From Wolfiporia cocos (Eukaryota; Basidiomycota; Agaricomycetes; Polyporales; Phaeolaceae), in the NCBI GenBank assembly GCA_029448655.1, contig JACCLO010000008.1, forward strand, positions 2,852,001 to 2,916,000: a stretch of 64,000 bases of DNA, written 5' to 3'. Positions 60,331 through 64,000 of this stretch are shown in pieces. The notes below the pieces were generated by a model. That model was given only the letters and a program-made list of their open reading frames with translations. It had not been told where the DNA came from and did not search any database. Position numbers and translations under genes: made by a program. Position 1 is the stretch's first letter. Each line of letters opens with the position of its first letter.

Positions 60331-61038
60331 TGTTACGGTTATTCTAATTTTTCGAATATCGACAGAACTCACCATTGGACGAATACGATACAGGGACTTG
60401 TTGCGCAACCAACTCCCCTGGCTACTCGTGACTCTACTGGGCGCATCCCCGGTTGTACTAGTCTATAAGGCGCGTTTCATCTTTGGCAGATCCAACTCTG
60501 CCACCATTTTGTGTTCATCGTTTATTAGCTGATAGATGGTGTTCAACCGCCATCATTCCTATCTATCGTCTCAGGAATATCACTACATACCTATCAAACG
60601 TTTGGTACTATAGCGTAGATAGTATCGGTGACATCTGGGACAGGCTCGACCCCTAAAACCCAACGTAGTATATAAACTCATGTACTTACTGTCGAGGCTC
60701 TTTAGCTCGACCTTGTTGTATAAACAAGAAGTCTTATACTCGTTCTCAAACGTAGGAAACTACGCTCAGTATTTCTCGCTCGAGCAACCGAACGACTAAG
60801 TCCTCGAAGTGCACACTGACTTCTCGGACTTAGGCGAGTCTTATATTCTATCAGACTCGCATCAGAACAGATTATATCCTCTAACGCGTATTGGATATTA
60901 ACCGATCTCCTAAGAACTTCACTTAGGACCCGAAGGCATCTAACGAGTATTTGCCTTGCATACGGCTACACGCCTACGTGCAGAAGAACGATCTATATTC
61001 GCGACTCGAATATACGAACGGGTATTCGACCCGTAACA
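60331..61038 (+). repeat. 5' LTR of family B (right copy)
   Basis: 708 bp. TATATAAA at 60669-60676; AGCTCGACCTT at 60704-60714, 35 nt downstream, is the predicted RNA start and self-primer. GTCGAG and CTCGAC around it can pair. Confidence 0.93.
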
Positions 61039-61039
61039 G

Positions 61040-61050
61040 AAGGTCGAGCT
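61040..61050 (+). other. family B self-primer binding site
   Basis: AAGGTCGAGCT begins one base after the LTR and exactly complements 60704-60714. Confidence 0.77.
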
Positions 61051-61084
61051 TATCACACCCTCACCTACCACGGTGTAAGGGCAC

Positions 61085-62405
61085 ATGATATTTGGACCAG
61101 AATTCCCAGCACGACTGATTGAACTCTTGCCCGAGGACATTCAGGGAGTCTACAGACTCAACCGATACGAGTGGACTGACACCATTGGAGCCTTCCGTAA
61201 CCGCGGAGGAATTGTTGTCATTCCAAGAGAAGATAGGGCATCGAAGTGGGTAGAAGTATACCCCTCCGCAAGAACGACCGCTTGGGAAATAACGCGTGAA
61301 GCGTTCGAACGATTCGGAGAAATCCCTCCGATGTCAACCGCGACGCTGACCGAAAACGAAACCGAAACCATCAACAGAACCTTCGATGCCGATGGAAATA
61401 CGAATCAGCCTTCGGGCGCCACAGGAATGGCAGGAATTGAGCGCATCGGAGATGATGGGAGAAATCCTGGAAACTTTACAGGAACAGATAACAGCCAGAC
61501 CGGAGGACAGGACCCTCCAGGATTTATATCTGCTTTTGCGCAGAGTGGGATTGGGCCTATGGCTGGAGGAACAGACCTCTTTGGAAGCCCCCCACAGAAC
61601 GCACCCGGAATGGGTAGCGGAGGAAATCCGTCTTGGACTAGCCCAAGCGGAGGAATGGGAACGACAAACCCAGGAACATGGCCTTCAGGCCTATTTGGAC
61701 GAACCTCCGCAGATACAAGCGGAGGAGGACTGGGAGGAAACTTCGGACTCGGAGGAGGGAATGCCCCCCCTCCTGGAGGACTCGGAGGAGGAACCCCCGC
61801 GAACCCCGGAGGAGGAAACCCTGGAGGGAACCCAGGGAACCCCGGAGGAAACCCAGGAAACCCGGGTGGAGGATACCCGGGAGGAGGAGGACCCCCAGGC
61901 GGGCCCCCACCACCGAATGCGCCGCAGCCTCAACCTCCGGCGCCGAACCCGTACTATCGACCCCCGATGATAAAGATCAACCCCCCAGACGTATTCGACG
62001 GGGAACGATCCGACATGCAAAACTTCATAAACCAGTGCAATTCCTGGTTTACGATGTATGAAACGTCGTTCCAAAATGACGTTCAGAGAGTGATCTTTAT
62101 CCTCTCTTATATTTCAAACAAGGGGAAGACGGGCCAATGGAAACAGAACTATCACCGGGTTTATACGAACCCCCTGACGAAACGATTCTTCCCGCCTAGT
62201 CTCGCACAATTTGATGCAGACTTTCAGAAGGCCTTCGGAGCCATCGAAGAGGTACAGAAAGCGCGGAAGAAAATCCTGGAAGTAGCCCAGGACAGAAAGG
62301 ACATCGATGATTATATCACCGAATTCAACAACTTGGCCGGAAAGGCCCAGTACGATCGATACAGCGCGGACGGAAACGCGTTGCTCATAACCCTCTTCGA
62401 GAAAG
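61085..62405 (+). pseudogene. family B Gag, N-terminal and capsid part, interrupted
   Basis: ATG at 61085 (MIFGPEFPARL). Domains: an N-terminal domain (1-95), a Gly/Asn/Pro-rich linker (about 100-295) and a capsid-like region (about 300-440; DVFDGERSDMQNFI, ALITLFEKG). The frame meets a stop inside the solo LTR at 62420-62422, whereas the left copy continues straight into GLPEHMTRYI. Another frame (61386-61970) is open for 194 codons over the linker. Confidence 0.88.
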
Positions 62406-62409
62406 GGTT

Positions 62410-62958
62410 TGACACAGACTAACCTGTCTGTGGGACCCTGTACAACAGGGGAATCCTATAACGCAGTACAGGAAGGTGCGCGACCGCAATAGCGGTGAAC
62501 TGTCGGCTGTACCCTAAGGAGGGACTCCTAGAGTCGACGTGTTGAGGCAGCGCACAGTCAAGTAAGACGAGATGGGCCCCCGGCCAGAGTCGCACACAGA
62601 ACGAGGATAGAAAGGGGCTATGCCCAATTGTCGAGAATCTTAGGAATGGGGAGTAAGCCCACATTCCGTCGTAATATATACATGAGCGATGGAGCTACTA
62701 GTACTGCCCTAAAGAGAAGGCCTGTGCGCCGTATCTACTGGTCATGTGCTAAGTGACGCATCATGTAACTACTGTGACCATAGTGTGAGTACCGGAGGCG
62801 CGCGCTACCCTACAGCGCTAACCTAACGACCAGGTGACCTGCAATATCTGGGAGTGACGCTGGAGGTAGCTATGGAGTAGAGGCGCGGCGTACGCCTAGC
62901 GCCGCACATACAACCTATAGCGAGGGAGTCTAAATTAATAAAGGAATAATTTGTGACA
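62410..62958 (-). mobile_element. solo LTR, NL1 family, inside B gag
   Basis: 549 bp, with the duplication gggtt at 62405-62409 and 62959-62963. The reverse complement closely follows the NL1 LTR: TATATA (about 62680), then the segment CCTAAGATTCTCGAC (the NL1 self-primer region), and TGTCACAAATTATT at its start. The uninterrupted left B copy is the empty-site reference. Confidence 0.95.
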
Positions 62959-63486
62959 GGGTTACCCGAACACACGACCCGATACATCATCGGTGTACGG
63001 CCGCTGCCGGCGACCATTGACGAATGGCAGTCCGCTGCCTCGTACTATGAAAATACGTACAAGATATTCTTGAAACGGGATAAGCCGTTCATCAAGAAGA
63101 AGGCTTGGCAAGCCTCGAACCAGAATAACGGACGCACTAGTGCTCCTCAGACGACCGCACCGAAAGATCCGAATGCGATGGATGTAGATCGAATGACCAT
63201 CCAGGAAAGGGACGATCACATCAAGAAGGGCAAGTGTTTCACCTGCCATCAGCCAGGGCATATGTCGCGAGATTGCCCGAAGAAACCAAGGAAGCCAGCC
63301 CGCCCTAGGCGGACTACTCGAAAAACTGAAGAAGAAGAAACCGAGCAAGAAGCTCGCATCGAAGAAGTCTCTGAAGAAGAGACTGAATACATCACCGCGA
63401 ACAGAGCGGTCACAGCGATTAGGGCCCTGAAAGCCAAGAACCCCGAGCTCCTAGCGCAGCTCGTAGAAGAACAGGATTTTGCCTAG
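62959..63486 (+). pseudogene. family B Gag C-terminus with zinc knuckle
   Basis: Continues Gag after the solo LTR: PEHTTRYIIGVRPLP, a basic region, then a standard CCHC zinc knuckle CFTCHQPGHMSRDC (CX2CX4HX4C, about 63235-63276) and an acidic tail to the TAG at 63484-63486. It is separated from its start codon by the insertion. Confidence 0.9.
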
Positions 63487-64000
63487 GAGGGAAGCCCACG
63501 GTCTTACCCTCCGAGAAAGCAGCGCATGTAATTACCTCGTTCGAGAAGAATCGATCCCTCTTCATCCCGGTAATCATGACGCTGGCAAAACCTGTGAAGT
63601 GCAATGCACTAATCGACTCAGGAGCGATGTCGAACCTGATCCACAGCAGAGTGGTAGAGAAATACAAAGTGCCCACGCAACCCCTGAAGAACCCGATTAT
63701 CGTCAAAAACGTTGACGGAACAGAAAACAAAGATGGGCGAATAGATCGAGAAGCCACCATACTCCTACGATATCCAAAGACCCAGAAAACGCGAAAAGTC
63801 CGATTCCTGGTAGGATCGATCGGAACAGAAAATATGATTCTAGGGTATGGATGGCTAAAAGACGAAAACCCCACAATCGACTGGAAAGACCAAACAGTCG
63901 ATGTACGATCAATACTAGGGGCAGAGGAAAGGAAACAGGAAACCACGATCCGAATGGACACAGTAGAAATGGTAGTTGCCCCAGAAGGAAAAATTCCAAC
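63480..64000 (+). CDS. family B Pol, start (protease), partial
   Basis: In the -1 frame relative to Gag the sequence is open from before the Gag stop to the window edge and contains an aspartic protease active site (ALIDSGAMSNLIH, about 63606) and the flap-region motif LGYGWLKDENPTIDWK. The -1 register with about 100 nt of overlap suggests programmed frameshifting. The first codon here marks where the overlap can end and is not a start. Confidence 0.85.

Larger units (their letters stand above)
60331..64000 (+). mobile_element. gypsy family B element, right copy (partial)
   Basis: 5' LTR 60331-61038, self-primer site 61040-61050, gag from 61085 and start of pol to the window end. It is inverted relative to the left copy at 1-2222 and highly similar to it. 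A 549-bp solo LTR interrupts gag. Its 5' target duplication would be ctcga (60326-60330), not verifiable here. Confidence 0.93.

Noticed and set aside
61678..62061. Arg-rich third frame across family B gag (also 354-875 minus in the left copy)
   Set aside because: It translates GGA-rich DNA as Arg/Pro repeats; absence of stops is explained by purine-rich composition.

Overview
The window looks like a transposon-dense stretch of a basidiomycete (Agaricomycete-type) fungal genome. The evidence is genes split by 50-60 bp GT-AG introns, gene families typical of mushroom-forming fungi (GMC oxidoreductase, DUF6534-like membrane protein, BTB/POZ protein, NmrA-like protein, cytochrome P450), and abundant Ty3/gypsy LTR elements. 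The assignment is inferred from content; there is no rRNA or marker gene.

Layout. 1-2222: start of a minus-strand gypsy element (family B), apparently inserted in the leader of a second gypsy element. 2223-11931: that element (family A, copy A1), missing its 5' LTR here and interrupted at 4290-6239 by a short non-autonomous LTR element (NL1). 12623-17022: solo LTRs of several families and an unclassified repeat (D1) with a 30-bp minisatellite. 17111-25324: a complete family A element (A2) with a 2244-codon gag-pol ORF that includes a dUTPase domain and a chromodomain-like segment. 25325-28214: an unrecognised single-ORF gene cut by A2, by a foldback element and by a second short LTR element (NL2). 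29024-32931: a pogo-type DNA transposon with a decayed transposase, carrying a solo LTR that itself carries a foldback element. 34457-35057: a TA-flanked inverted-repeat element. 35793-38750: GMC oxidoreductase. 39280-44878: foldback copies, an inverted copy of repeat D, and an insert holding a helicase fragment. 46384-48054: DUF6534-like gene. 49062-51501: three inverted-repeat elements. 51793-56985: BTB/POZ gene, then NmrA-like and P450 genes in tandem on the minus strand. 58765-58825: a strong nested hairpin. 60331-64000: a second B element on the plus strand, its gag split by a solo LTR.

Two patterns stand out. First, every LTR element here with both a readable LTR and primer-binding site (A2, both B copies, NL1, NL2) has an 11-12 nt primer-binding site that exactly complements a segment of its own LTR lying 32-35 nt downstream of a TATA box. 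This is the signature of Tf1-type self-priming, preserved although the sequence differs between families. Second, five copies of a foldback element (about 650-716 bp without nested inserts) have long terminal inverted repeats that each carry a tRNA-like Pol III unit (A box, B box, T-run) pointing outward. Exact 5-bp duplications (LTR insertions) and 6-8-bp duplications (foldback elements) let the order of nested insertions be read directly. The non-repeat genes are ordinary fungal metabolic, membrane and BTB genes and show no obvious joint pathway, except possibly the NmrA/P450 pair.
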